Positions 7,469 to 16,358 are shown, counted from the first letter of the stretch. The stretch is 64,000 nt of DNA from UBA12077 sp963665525 (GCA_963665525.1 OY762280.1:4464001-4528000), one strand, 5' to 3'. Program-made: numbers and translations. Notes: a model not told the origin generated them from the sequence alone.

Positions 7469-9820
7469 ATGATTAGAAATTACCTAAAAGCTACATTTCG
7501 AAATATTGCCAGGAATAAATTATTTTCGGCCATAAATATTTTTGGTTTAGCCATTGGAATGGCTTGTTTTATTTTGATTTTTTTATGGATTAATGATGAA
7601 ATCCATTACGATAAATTTCACAGGAATAAAGAGGATTTATATAGAGTTGTTTTGTCTGATAAATCTTCGGGACGAGAGTCTCTTCTTGCTCGCACACCAC
7701 CAGCTCTTGGCCCTATATTAAAGAAAGATTATCCCGAAATATCAAGATTTTCGAGGGTTTTTTTAATTGATGGAACTCTTTCCAGAGATAATAAAAACTA
7801 TTTGGAAGATATTGCACTGGTTGACGAAGATTTCTTTAAAATGTTTTCATTTCCTGTGATTTCAGGCTCCAATGATCAAGTAGTGAGCGATTGGCACGAT
7901 ATTGTTTTATCAGAGGCAACGGCCCTAAAAATGTTTGGTAAGACAGATGTAGTAGGTGAATTTATTACTATTGATAATGAGATAGAGGCCAAAATAACAG
8001 CAGTAATTGATAATAAGAAAGAGTTTTCACACTTAAAATTCGATGCTTTAATGAGCATTGAGTTACTTTTTGAATTTGGATTACCAAAAGATATGATAAC
8101 TAATTTTAATAACCCACTTTATACCTATGTTCAATTGCAAGACGATGCAGTGATGGAAAACCTGAATTTAAAAATTGCGGATATAATTAATCAAGCTGAT
8201 AATCGATTAAGCGTACGTGTATATTTACAAAAACTAGAAGATCTCTACCTTGAATCAAACTTTATTGGCGATTACGAAGGTTTAGGGAATATCCAATTCA
8301 TTTATATATTTTCTGTAATTGCATTTTTTGTACTGCTTATTGCCTGCATCAATTTTATGAATATCTCTACAGCAAAATCATCGGTTCGATCCAAAGAAAT
8401 AGGCATGAGAAAAGTAGCTGGAGCAAAAAGGAAACAATTAATTTTTCAGTTAATAGGGGAGTCCATCTTATTATCTTTTCTGGCACATGCAATAGCAATA
8501 ATATTTATTGAACTGTTATTGCCTTTATTTAATAACCTAACATCAAAGAGTCTTGAGATTGATTACCTAAACCCATATTTTTATTTATTTCTCCTGGGGA
8601 TCATTTTATTTTCCGGGTTATTATCGGGAAGTTATCCTGCATTTTATCTATCATCATTCAATCCAATTTCTGTGTTAAAAAAGGATCAGGATACAGGGAA
8701 AAAAGGGAAGGCTTTTCGTAGAATATTAGTGGTGTTTCAGTTTGCTATTTCAGGAATATTGATTATATCTGTTTTACTCATTTATTTACAGATAAATTAT
8801 TTAACAGGTAAAGACCTGGGATATAATAAAGATAACCTTGTGTATTTTTCGTTAAGTAATATAGGAGATGATTTTGATAGTTTTAAAAAGCGTTTATCAG
8901 AGAATAACAAAATTGAAGGTATAACCTGTTCTTCACATATATTAAGCAATGTAACACATTATCATCATATGGATTGGGAAGGGAAATCTGAAGACAGTAA
9001 AGTTCGGATAAATATTTTATTCGTTGACGCTGATTTTGTGAATACTCTACAAATGAAAGTGGAAACCGGCAGAGATTTTTCCATCAATTTTGCTTCGGAT
9101 AGTTCAGAATCTTATATCATAAATTCAGAGGCAGCTAAACAGATTGGATTTGAAAATCCAATTGGCAAATTCATGTCGGCTGATGGACAGAAAGGGAAAA
9201 TAATTGGTGTTATTAAAGATTTTCATTTTAAGTCATTGCATTCAATAATAGAACCTATGTGTTTATCTATAGCCCCCAGGGAACGATTTTATTGCTATAT
9301 AAGGGTTAAACCGGAAAATATGAATGATGTTATGCCTTTTGTAGATGATGTTTGGAGTGAATTTAATCAAAATATACCTTTCGAATACTTTCATATGGAT
9401 GTTACTTTACAAAACATGTATAAATCAGAATCAAGTTTTGGTAAGTTATCTATATTATCTACAATAATTGCATTAATTGTGGCTTGTTTAGGCTTGTTCG
9501 GTTTAGCTTCATATATTGCTGAGCGAAGGATAAAAGAAATAGGTATTAGAAGAGCTCTTGGTGCTTCAACAATTTCAATCGTTAATATTCTTACAAAGCA
9601 AATGTTATCATGGGTATTGTTAGCAGGACTTATAAGTTGTCCTATTTCATATTTTATTATCAATAAATGGATACAGAATTTTGCGTATCAAATAACTATT
9701 CAATGGTGGGTATTCCTTGTAGGTATTTTAATATCGCTGACAATAGCTCTTTTAACCATTATTTCAAAAGCAGTGAAAGTAGCCAATACGAATCCTGTAA
9801 ATGCTTTACGATACGAATAA
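7469..9820 (+). CDS. MacB/FtsX-like ABC transporter permease
   Basis: A 783-residue inner-membrane permease of the MacB/FtsX class, using the tandem architecture common in Bacteroidota. It has an N-terminal membrane helix (LFSAINIFGLAIGMACFILIF), a large extracytoplasmic MacB_PCD-like domain, and a first FtsX block with three helices (about 280-410: FIYIFSVIAFFVLLIACINF). A second periplasmic domain and second FtsX block (about 660-783: IIALIVACLGLFGLASYIAE) follow. IGMRKVAGAKRKQLIF and IGIRRALGAS are the repeated post-helix signatures, showing an internal duplication. No ATPase gene is adjacent, so the partner must be encoded elsewhere. Such permeases move lipoproteins, peptides or antimicrobials or transmit mechanical work; the substrate here is unknown. 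Likely controlled by the divergent two-component pair. Confidence 0.87.
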   Translation: MIRNYLKATFRNIARNKLFSAINIFGLAIGMACFILIFLWINDEIHYDKFHRNKEDLYRVVLSDKSSGRESLLARTPPALGPILKKDYPEISRFSRVFLIDGTLSRDNKNYLEDIALVDEDFFKMFSFPVISGSNDQVVSDWHDIVLSEATALKMFGKTDVVGEFITIDNEIEAKITAVIDNKKEFSHLKFDALMSIELLFEFGLPKDMITNFNNPLYTYVQLQDDAVMENLNLKIADIINQADNRLSVRVYLQKLEDLYLESNFIGDYEGLGNIQFIYIFSVIAFFVLLIACINFMNISTAKSSVRSKEIGMRKVAGAKRKQLIFQLIGESILLSFLAHAIAIIFIELLLPLFNNLTSKSLEIDYLNPYFYLFLLGIILFSGLLSGSYPAFYLSSFNPISVLKKDQDTGKKGKAFRRILVVFQFAISGILIISVLLIYLQINYLTGKDLGYNKDNLVYFSLSNIGDDFDSFKKRLSENNKIEGITCSSHILSNVTHYHHMDWEGKSEDSKVRINILFVDADFVNTLQMKVETGRDFSINFASDSSESYIINSEAAKQIGFENPIGKFMSADGQKGKIIGVIKDFHFKSLHSIIEPMCLSIAPRERFYCYIRVKPENMNDVMPFVDDVWSEFNQNIPFEYFHMDVTLQNMYKSESSFGKLSILSTIIALIVACLGLFGLASYIAERRIKEIGIRRALGASTISIVNILTKQMLSWVLLAGLISCPISYFIINKWIQNFAYQITIQWWVFLVGILISLTIALLTIISKAVKVANTNPVNALRYE

Positions 9821-9849
9821 AAAAAGGAGTGAATAGTCACTCCTTTTTT
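9821..9849. terminator. bidirectional intrinsic terminator
   Basis: AAAAAGGAGTGA pairs perfectly with TCACTCCTTTTT across a 5-base loop, beginning right after the permease stop codon. The flanking A-run and T-run allow it to serve both the permease (plus) and the convergent foldase gene (minus). Confidence 0.85.
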
Positions 9850-9871
9850 AAATAATATGTTAAGTTAAATT

Positions 9872-11989
9872 CTAGTAGAACTTCGATCTTTTATCAACAA
9901 TATTTGCTGTTTCTTTTAAAGCTTCAAAAGCTTCATAGTTTGCTCTATTTTGATATTGAGTCATTGTTTGCATTTGTTGTAAATCAGCATTTGAGTTTTC
10001 TTCAGTAGTTACTGAAGTTACTTTTACTACAAATACATTGTTTTCACCTTGAATAGGAGCAGAAAGCTCATCTTGATTCATTGATGTAGCAGTAGCAACA
10101 AGTTTTGGCTCAATTCCAGCACCAGGAACAGAATATGATCTAAAAGTAATATCAGTAGCTTCAAGAACTTCTGTATTTAAGTTAGCAGCTAAAGCTTCAA
10201 GATCTTGATTATTTTGCATAGCTTCATTAAATTTATTTGCAAGGTATTCAGCTTTCTTTTGTTTTTTAACCTGAACAGCTAACTGAGCACTAATTTGTTC
10301 TATAGGAGCAATTCCTTCTTCTTTAATATCAGTAACGAAACCAATTACAAAACGATCTCCTAATTCAAAAATAGGATTGTTTTGAGATGTTATGATTTCA
10401 TTCTTTTCTGTACTATAAACAGAACGAATAAGTTCTCTAGGACTTTCTAATCCCGCTAATTGTTGATCAGCTTCTTTAATATTTGATGCTATTTTCTTAG
10501 CTAATCCTTCTTCCTCAATTGCTTTAAGAAACTCTTCGTAAGTATGGTTATTTCCAGCAAATTTACTTGCCTGAGCATATGTTTGCTGATAAGTTTCAGA
10601 ACTTGGTTCTAATTTACGACCAAGGATAGCAATTTTAACTTTCTTTTCATTTCTTGCCTTATTAGTTACCTGAACAATATGTAATCCGTATTGAGTAGCA
10701 ACTAATTTATATTCACCAACTTTAGCAGCAAAACATGTATCGCTAAAAGGGGATACCATTTGATTTGCTCTAAACCAACCTAGGTCACCACCTTTTTCGT
10801 TAGCAGCTTTATCAGTAGAAAATTTGTTTGATAAAGAGGCAAAGTTTGCTCCATTCTCAAGTAAATTTTTAATACTATCGCCTAAGGCAAATATTTGTTC
10901 TGAATTTTGATTTTGAGTAGGTTGAATTAAAATATGACGTGCTTTAACAGAATCTGGCACATATTTTACTTCTGAAAGTTTTGCCAAATAATAAGCATCG
11001 TTTTCAAAATATGGTCCGTGCATAAAACCTTCTTTTGCATCAAACATTACATCTTGTAGTCCTTCTGGCAATTCATCCTTTTTTAAATAGTAATTATTAA
11101 AAGATAAATCTCCATTCAGATTAACAAATTCTTTATCATTCTCTGTGCTTGCAAAATCTTGTTGAATATCTTTAATCCAGTTTTCGGTTGCAGCTTTATC
11201 ATCCTCAGAAGGCACAACGTCGAAAGTTACATACTCCATGCTGCGTGTTGCTTCTTGTTTGTATTCATTTTGATGATTTGCATAGTATTCTTTTATATCA
11301 CTGTTCTTAACATTAATTAAACTATCTGGAACAGTATTGATATTTTGTATAACAAAATTAAAATCTACTTTCTTACTTATATTCTTAAGCTCGTTTTGAG
11401 CTTCTAATTTAGTTGAATATAAACCTTTGCTAATAAGATTAGAATACTTAGAAAAAAGTTTGTCTTGAATCATTTGCTCTTCTACAAATAACCAATAAGC
11501 TTTTTGCTGACCCGTAGGATCTTGATCATAAGACTTTAAAAATCTTATAACAGCCATTGTATTCAGTTCCCCAGTTTCTGGATTTGTAAATAAATTCTGA
11601 ATGATAGGATGAATATTTTCACCTTGAACCATATCCCATAGTTCCTGGCTGCTAACGTCTACACCTAACTCATCGTATTCATCTTCTAAAACATATTCTC
11701 TTACGATTTGGTTCCATGTTTGCATTTGGATTCTTTGAATTGTATTTTCATCCAAAGTCGATTGTCCGGAACTAAATTTATTTATTTCAATAATATCATT
11801 TAATTCTTTTTGATACTTTTGATACGGGATCGATTTTCCTGCAATTTCTGCAATTTCAAACTGTGAGTTTGAGAATAAAGCTCCTCCAGAATTTAAAAAA
11901 TCCCCTAAAATAAATGCCAGCAGTGCCAAACCGATAACCACTGCAACTAAAACTCCTGCTCGATTTCTAATTTTCTCTAATGTTGCCAT
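9872..11989 (-). CDS. SurA/PpiD-type peptidylprolyl isomerase, membrane-anchored
   Basis: A 705-residue periplasmic folding factor anchored by one N-terminal helix (AGVLVAVVIGLALLAFILGDFL, about 12-33), the PpiD topology. Residues about 35-300 form a SurA_N-like chaperone region (YQKYQKELNDIIEINK). A parvulin-type domain lies at about 345-450: ARHILIQPT, then FSTDKAANEKGGDLGWF and YGLHIVQV are the usual parvulin signatures. A long C-terminal coiled or chaperone region follows, rich in A, E, Q and N. It should assist folding of outer-membrane and secreted proteins. It is downstream of the lptC group but has its own promoter. It is about 80 residues longer than E. coli PpiD, normal for this phylum. 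Confidence 0.88.
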   Translation of the reverse strand: MATLEKIRNRAGVLVAVVIGLALLAFILGDFLNSGGALFSNSQFEIAEIAGKSIPYQKYQKELNDIIEINKFSSGQSTLDENTIQRIQMQTWNQIVREYVLEDEYDELGVDVSSQELWDMVQGENIHPIIQNLFTNPETGELNTMAVIRFLKSYDQDPTGQQKAYWLFVEEQMIQDKLFSKYSNLISKGLYSTKLEAQNELKNISKKVDFNFVIQNINTVPDSLINVKNSDIKEYYANHQNEYKQEATRSMEYVTFDVVPSEDDKAATENWIKDIQQDFASTENDKEFVNLNGDLSFNNYYLKKDELPEGLQDVMFDAKEGFMHGPYFENDAYYLAKLSEVKYVPDSVKARHILIQPTQNQNSEQIFALGDSIKNLLENGANFASLSNKFSTDKAANEKGGDLGWFRANQMVSPFSDTCFAAKVGEYKLVATQYGLHIVQVTNKARNEKKVKIAILGRKLEPSSETYQQTYAQASKFAGNNHTYEEFLKAIEEEGLAKKIASNIKEADQQLAGLESPRELIRSVYSTEKNEIITSQNNPIFELGDRFVIGFVTDIKEEGIAPIEQISAQLAVQVKKQKKAEYLANKFNEAMQNNQDLEALAANLNTEVLEATDITFRSYSVPGAGIEPKLVATATSMNQDELSAPIQGENNVFVVKVTSVTTEENSNADLQQMQTMTQYQNRANYEAFEALKETANIVDKRSKFY

Positions 11990-12045
11990 TGAATATTGTT
12001 TTTATCAAAATTTTTAAAGGTTCGAATATACTAATTTTAATTGTT

Positions 12046-12067
12046 TTTAGCTCCAAAAGGAGCTAAA
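12046..12067 (-). promoter_or_regulatory. hairpin at the 5' end of the foldase mRNA
   Basis: Perfect 9-bp inverted repeat TTTAGCTCC / GGAGCTAAA with an AAAA/TTTT loop. It lies within about 10 bases of the transcription start predicted from the -7 element at 12085-12078, 57 bases before the foldase ATG. It lacks a T-run on the minus strand, so it is not a standard terminator; a 5'-end stabilising stem or operator is possible. Confidence 0.5.
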
Positions 12068-12077
12068 TATTAACTCG

Positions 12078-12085
12078 CAAATATA
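12078..12085 (-). promoter_or_regulatory. Bacteroidota-type -7 element of the foldase gene
   Basis: Read on the minus strand, TATATTTG matches the TAnnTTTG -7 consensus exactly. The -33 box is less clear (a T-rich TTTTTCC about 20 bases upstream). Predicted start of transcription is near 12070, giving an untranslated leader of about 80 bases that begins with the hairpin above. Confidence 0.6.
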
Positions 12086-12142
12086 GTATTTTATTATTTT
12101 TAGTTGGAAAAATTAAAAGATATTATTTGCTGAAAATGAAGA

Positions 12143-12352
12143 TTATTTATCGGACTGGTCTTTATTTGATTTTCTCATTTGCCTTTTAAGAAGATAAATT
12201 AAAAAAGCCATAACGGAAAAAATAAAGAATAAATAACTTTTGGAGAGGCCCTCGTAATATGTTTGATGCATTCCTGCAGATAAACAGAGTAGGGAGGTAA
12301 TTAGCCATATAATTTCTAACCCGAGTGTTAGTTTATTTCTCATTTTCAACAC
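12143..12352 (-). CDS. small two-helix membrane protein
   Basis: A 69-residue protein of unknown function. Two hydrophobic segments (LEIIWLITSLLCLSAGMHQT and SYLFFIFSVMAFLIYLL) are followed by a basic cytosolic tail RQMRKSNKDQSDK, suggesting both ends are in the cytosol. It overlaps the lptC stop region by 20 bp, which indicates translational coupling and supports it as a real gene. In related genomes a CorC/HlyC-family transporter often follows lptC here (from memory of the family context); this short protein is not that. Confidence 0.65.
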   Translation of the reverse strand: MLKMRNKLTLGLEIIWLITSLLCLSAGMHQTYYEGLSKSYLFFIFSVMAFLIYLLKRQMRKSNKDQSDK

Positions 12353-12890
12353 TTATTGTTCCTGACGTATTTTTAATTTGCCAGTTGGTTAGATCTTGGT
12401 TTGCAGTAAGTCCTTTCCCATGGATTATACCATCTTTATTTGTAATACGAACATATCGGTCAGTATGGATGATTGCTTTTACCTGATCCCAGATTAGATA
12501 TTCAGTATTTAAGGTATCACCTTGTTCGCTTACAGCAACAACATCATTTTCTGCAGTCCAAACTTGTTCAGTTTCGTTGTAAATACAGTAATTAGACCTG
12601 ATAAAAGATGTAACTTTTTGTGTAGAATCATAAAATTCCACATAAAGTCCTTTGGGGAATTCAGTATAAGGTTCTTCAGTGTTGATATAGCGATCAATTT
12701 GTTTTGAAATAACTTTTACCTCAATAAGCGCATTTTTGCTAAAGATAATTTCTGTATTAGTAACCGATACAGAAGGGGAATTGATTTCTGCAGTTAATTC
12801 GTTTATTTTTTCAATATTATTTCGTTCACAAGATGCAAAAAGCATAATAATTCCGATGAAAACCGGAATTATTATGCTTTTTAAGCTATT
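12333..12890 (-). CDS. lptC: LPS export factor LptC (lipoprotein form)
   Basis: LptC is the bitopic or lipid-anchored part of the Lpt bridge that hands lipopolysaccharide from the LptBFG extractor to LptA. The 185-residue product has an N-terminal hydrophobic segment ending in a lipobox, MLFASC, so it is probably lipid-anchored, as in many Bacteroidota. The beta-jellyroll region shows LptC-like features: PSVSVTNTEIIF, YNETEQVWTAENDVVAVSEQ, TLNTEYLIWDQ and GKGLTANQDLTNWQIKN. The ATG at 12890, 13 bp after the TPR gene stop, gives a normal signal peptide; a longer frame to 12932 overlaps that gene. A 19-bp perfect hairpin lies within the first 20 codons. Confidence 0.85.
   Translation of the reverse strand, partial: NSLKSIIIPVFIGIIMLFASCERNNIEKINELTAEINSPSVSVTNTEIIFSKNALIEVKVISKQIDRYINTEEPYTEFPKGLYVEFYDSTQKVTSFIRSNYCIYNETEQVWTAENDVVAVSEQGDTLNTEYLIWDQVKAIIHTDRYVRITNKDGIIHGKGLTANQDLTNWQIKNTSGTISVENEK
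12837..12882 (-). repeat. 19-bp perfect inverted repeat inside the lptC signal-peptide codons
   Basis: AAAAAGCATAATAATTCCG at 12837-12855 is the exact reverse complement of 12864-12882, with an 8-base loop. In the lptC mRNA this hairpin begins eight bases after the start ATG and covers codons about 4-18, so it could occlude initiation or cause early termination. The codons still encode a plausible hydrophobic signal peptide (SIIIPVFIGIIML). Confidence 0.8.
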
Positions 12891-12903
12891 CATGCTTAAG
12901 ATA

Positions 12904-14235
12904 TTATCTAGCTCTAACTTTTGTTTTTTCATTAATCCAACATCCTACTGTATATATATCACCTTCTTTATATCCGTAGAAGAAAATAGTCTCTGTATCT
13001 GGGAAATGAGGTTTATATGCTTCAATAAATTTATTACAATCATCTGTTAATTCAGGATCAACAGATTTTGCTTTAATAAATTTATCAACAGCAGCCCAAT
13101 AAACAGCTTTTTGATCAAATTCTTCTTCGCCACATGATTTACTAGCTGCAGCATAAATGTTACCTATTAATAAATAAGGATAACCACTAGTAGCATCAAA
13201 TTCAATAGATTTTGATGCATAAGTTCTTGCTAGTGAATAATCACCTAAACGGCGAGTAACATCCCCAAGCTCTAAGTAATATTTAGCTTTTTGTTCATCT
13301 TCAGTTTCTAATTCAATTGCCTGAAGATAATAAGTTGATGCTTCATTTAAATTATCATTTGTGTTTGATAATTTAGCTAGATCATAAGCTAAATCTGCAG
13401 TTGGTTCTAAAGAGTTTAATTTATCTGCTAATTTGAAGTAAATATCAGATTCTGTACATTTTGAACCTCTTAAAACGTCCGTTGATTTTTTAAGAAACTC
13501 AATATCTTCACTATTTTCAGCAAATTTTTCTGTGTAAAATGGAATTAAGTCGTCGCAATTTGCAACTTCTTCAAAAATTTGGTCAATAGCAGCTCTAGCA
13601 GGCTCAATTTTTTTAGCTTGTTTTCCGGTTGCTTTATCATAAATTTCAGAAACCATTCCATAATCTTCAACTACCTGACCTGCACCAAAAGTACCAAACT
13701 TGTTTAATGCATTTGATGCTTGCATGAAGGTTAATAATTCAGCAGGACCACTTTTAGTTTTTTGTAGCTGAACAGATTCCTTTAACCAATCGTAACCAAC
13801 TTTAAAGTTTTCAGCATTGTTTTCTTTATATTTAATATAATCAACACCCTTATAGCCAAGAACTTTACCTTTTTCTCCGTAGTATTTTATCCTTTTGTCA
13901 TAAATACTCATCATGCTGTCAATAAGCGTATTTTTTGTAGCTTCATCTTGTTCAGCTTTGATTTTCTTTTCAATCATTTTAATACCATCAATATAAATGT
14001 ACTTACTAGCTTTTGGACATTCTGTATAAACAGCTGTCCAAGAATTAAGAGTGATGTCTCCATAATCTTTGTTTCTTACATTGGCTCTGTATAAAGACAG
14101 GTTCTTAATACAGTTAATACTGTCTTGACCATGGCCATACCTTGATCCATCTTCAACACCTTTCTGCCCAAATGTTAAACTAATCGTGAGTGTTAAAAAC
14201 AAAGTTGTTAAAATCCCTTTTGCTATTGTTTTCAT
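12904..14235 (-). CDS. secreted tetratricopeptide-repeat protein
   Basis: A 443-residue protein with a cleavable signal peptide (ILTTLFLTLTISLTFGQ), so periplasmic or outer-membrane associated. The C-terminal half carries TPR-like helical pairs, for example LNEASTYYLQAIELE, AKYYLELGDVTRRLGDYSLA and YASKSIEFDATSGYPYLLIG (about 300-370). These repeats mediate protein-protein contacts. It sits between an outer-membrane beta-barrel gene (16 bp upstream) and lptC (13 bp downstream) in one minus-strand operon, suggesting a scaffold role in envelope assembly. No catalytic motif is visible. Confidence 0.8.
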   Translation of the reverse strand: MKTIAKGILTTLFLTLTISLTFGQKGVEDGSRYGHGQDSINCIKNLSLYRANVRNKDYGDITLNSWTAVYTECPKASKYIYIDGIKMIEKKIKAEQDEATKNTLIDSMMSIYDKRIKYYGEKGKVLGYKGVDYIKYKENNAENFKVGYDWLKESVQLQKTKSGPAELLTFMQASNALNKFGTFGAGQVVEDYGMVSEIYDKATGKQAKKIEPARAAIDQIFEEVANCDDLIPFYTEKFAENSEDIEFLKKSTDVLRGSKCTESDIYFKLADKLNSLEPTADLAYDLAKLSNTNDNLNEASTYYLQAIELETEDEQKAKYYLELGDVTRRLGDYSLARTYASKSIEFDATSGYPYLLIGNIYAAASKSCGEEEFDQKAVYWAAVDKFIKAKSVDPELTDDCNKFIEAYKPHFPDTETIFFYGYKEGDIYTVGCWINEKTKVRAR

Positions 14236-14250
14236 TGTAATTAAATTTTA

Positions 14251-15552
14251 TTATTGAAATTTTCTTTTTATAAACCAAAAATCATATAGTGTTAGATTTA
14301 CACCAAAAGCCATATAGTTTTCTTCAATTAGATTATGATCTGTTGTTCCTCTTTTTCCAAAAGAACATGATAAATTTAAACTTGTTTTTTGATTAGCTAT
14401 CGGAAAACCTAATCCAAATGTTATGCCATAATTTTTTATTTGCTTACCATTTAATTTTAAATAGCTATTGTTTAAAAAAGCTCCGGCTCTATAATTAATA
14501 TGTTTAAAATAATTCTTTAATGAATACTTATTTGGTATATACTCAAGACCAAAATTAAAAGTTTCATCTGTTCCAAAATTATCACTTACATTTAATGATT
14601 CAATATCAGACCAGTCTTGATAAGAGTAATCAATACCTATTGTTAACTTATTTTTAATTCCAGTTGTAAAACCTATGCTATATCTTGCTGGCAATTCAAC
14701 TTTGAAATTATTATCTACTGATGATTTAACAGTATCAATATATTGGTCGTAAGTTGCTATATAATCAACAATATTTACATCTGTCCAATTGTAATTAGTA
14801 TTTAAAACTGTGTTTCTTTTCTTAGATTCAAAAACAGACTTATTAGAATATGTTAAACCTATTGTGTAAAAATATTTTTCAGAAAAAGTATTGTGATATT
14901 GCAATCCAACATCAAATGTCATTTTCTTTAATGTAATATCATCCGTAATAACTGTTGTGTAACTGCTTATATCGGAATAAACCATGTTATATTGTTCTAT
15001 TGAACCAAATAAATAGTTTACATTAACACCTAACGACAAGTTATCAATAATTTTGAATGAGTTACTTAAGAACAGTTGATTTAATCCTCCATTCCCATAA
15101 AAATCATAATGCATGTTAACCGTATCGTTAGGAGCGTATTCTCCAACTTGCTGAATATTATAACCTATTTTAGAATAGGTTGTAATTCCAATACCTGCAA
15201 ACCACCATCTCTTAATAGGGAATGACATTGTTAAGTGATCAAAAGCAAAATCGTCGAAATTGGTACTGGTTAAATTTGATTTCATGTTTTTTGAAATTCC
15301 ATTAATACCAACATCAAAAATAAACGACATGGTATCCTGAGCACTAATAGCGGCTGGATTCATGTAATTTACCTGGTTATTTACTCTTAAGCCTGTTGCA
15401 ATTCCTCCCATTGCTTTGCTGTTATTAAATCCATTTCGTGATATATCTCCAATTCCAAATATTGTATATGGAGAGTTTGTTACGTCTTGGCTAAATGAGT
15501 TTATATATGCTAATGCAATAATACTTGCTAATAAAAATAATCGTTTAATCAT
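14251..15552 (-). CDS. outer-membrane beta-barrel protein
   Basis: A 433-residue outer-membrane protein with signal peptide (LFLLASIIALAYINSFSQ). Its mature start, DVTNSPYTIFGIGDISRNGF followed by KAMGGIATGLR and YMNPAAISA, resembles the N-terminus of Bacteroidota FadL/PorV-like barrels. Alternating hydrophobic and polar strands continue to the end, which closes with the aromatic segment YDFWFIKRKF. The start codon overlaps the coaX stop by 8 bp, so the two are translationally coupled. The specific ligand is unknown; hydrophobic-compound transport or a structural role in the type IX or LPS pathways are alternatives. Confidence 0.75.
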   Translation of the reverse strand: MIKRLFLLASIIALAYINSFSQDVTNSPYTIFGIGDISRNGFNNSKAMGGIATGLRVNNQVNYMNPAAISAQDTMSFIFDVGINGISKNMKSNLTSTNFDDFAFDHLTMSFPIKRWWFAGIGITTYSKIGYNIQQVGEYAPNDTVNMHYDFYGNGGLNQLFLSNSFKIIDNLSLGVNVNYLFGSIEQYNMVYSDISSYTTVITDDITLKKMTFDVGLQYHNTFSEKYFYTIGLTYSNKSVFESKKRNTVLNTNYNWTDVNIVDYIATYDQYIDTVKSSVDNNFKVELPARYSIGFTTGIKNKLTIGIDYSYQDWSDIESLNVSDNFGTDETFNFGLEYIPNKYSLKNYFKHINYRAGAFLNNSYLKLNGKQIKNYGITFGLGFPIANQKTSLNLSCSFGKRGTTDHNLIEENYMAFGVNLTLYDFWFIKRKFQ

Positions 15553-16279
15553 TCGGTTTGTTGTGTTCTAATATTTTGTTTAATCCTAAACTGGTTAAAT
15601 TCAAGTTTACAAAGATGGTATTTTTTAGCTTTTTATCAAAAAAAATAGCGTCTCCTCCTGTTAAAATAATTTTTAAGTCTCTATATTCATTTTTTAATGT
15701 GTTAATATAACTATCAATTTCAAAAATAATTCCGTTCTGAACTCCTGAAACAATCGCATCTTTAGTGTTTTTTGCAATAATTTCATAGGTCTCTTTTTTC
15801 TCAAGCAAAGGAAGCTTATTTGTAAAATGATTTAAAGCTTTAAAACGCATTTCTAATCCCGGAGAAATTGTTCCACCAATATATTGAGAGCTGTTATTTA
15901 TGAAATCAAAAGTTATTGCGGTGCCCATGTCAATGACCAAAACGTTGGAATTAGGATAAATATTGTATGCTCCAATAATTGCAGCTAAACGATCTCTTCC
16001 TAATGTTTCTTTGGTTTGATATTGATTATCGATTGGAATAGGCGTAGTGTGATCTAATTCAATAAAATAGTTAAGTTCAGATTGTAAATAAGATACTATA
16101 GATTGGTCAATATTTTTTACTGATGAAATGATCGCATATTTAACTTTTGGATATTTAATTAACAGAAATTTGATGTGTGAAATAGAAAGCTCATCGCTTA
16201 TAATGGTTTCAATGAGTTGATCTTTTTCAAAAAAAGCAAATTTGTTACGAGTATTACCTATATCAATGCTTAGGTTCAT
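15545..16279 (-). CDS. coaX: type III pantothenate kinase
   Basis: CoaX phosphorylates pantothenate, the first step of coenzyme A synthesis, using the ASKHA (acetate kinase/Hsp70-like) fold. The 244-residue protein shows the phosphate-1 loop LSIDIGNTRNKFAFFE at the N-terminus, the pantothenate-site region TLGRDRLAAIIGAY (about 93-106), VLVIDMGTAITFDFI (about 113-127), GGTISPGLEMRFKALNHFT and the ATP-site ILTGGDA. It lacks the P-loop of type I CoaA. It leads the operon coaX, barrel protein, TPR protein, lptC, small membrane protein. Confidence 0.95.
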   Translation of the reverse strand: MNLSIDIGNTRNKFAFFEKDQLIETIISDELSISHIKFLLIKYPKVKYAIISSVKNIDQSIVSYLQSELNYFIELDHTTPIPIDNQYQTKETLGRDRLAAIIGAYNIYPNSNVLVIDMGTAITFDFINNSSQYIGGTISPGLEMRFKALNHFTNKLPLLEKKETYEIIAKNTKDAIVSGVQNGIIFEIDSYINTLKNEYRDLKIILTGGDAIFFDKKLKNTIFVNLNLTSLGLNKILEHNKPND

Positions 16280-16358
16280 TTATTTGTAAAATATTTAAAA
16301 TCAGCTTGTAAAAATATAAAATATTCTATAATAATTGATTAATACAATTAATTTTACC

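Noticed and set aside
7469..9820. A complete ABC transporter at this locus
   Set aside because: Only the permease is present; no nucleotide-binding domain (Walker A plus LSGGQ) is encoded nearby.
12046..12067. The 9-bp stem as the terminator of the lptC transcript
   Set aside because: No T-run follows on the minus strand and it lies downstream of a good promoter element for the next gene.
12736..13050. A 104-codon plus-strand frame opposite lptC and the TPR gene
   Set aside because: Its hydrophobic peptide arises from the reverse complement of the lptC signal peptide and the inverted repeat; both opposing genes are well supported.
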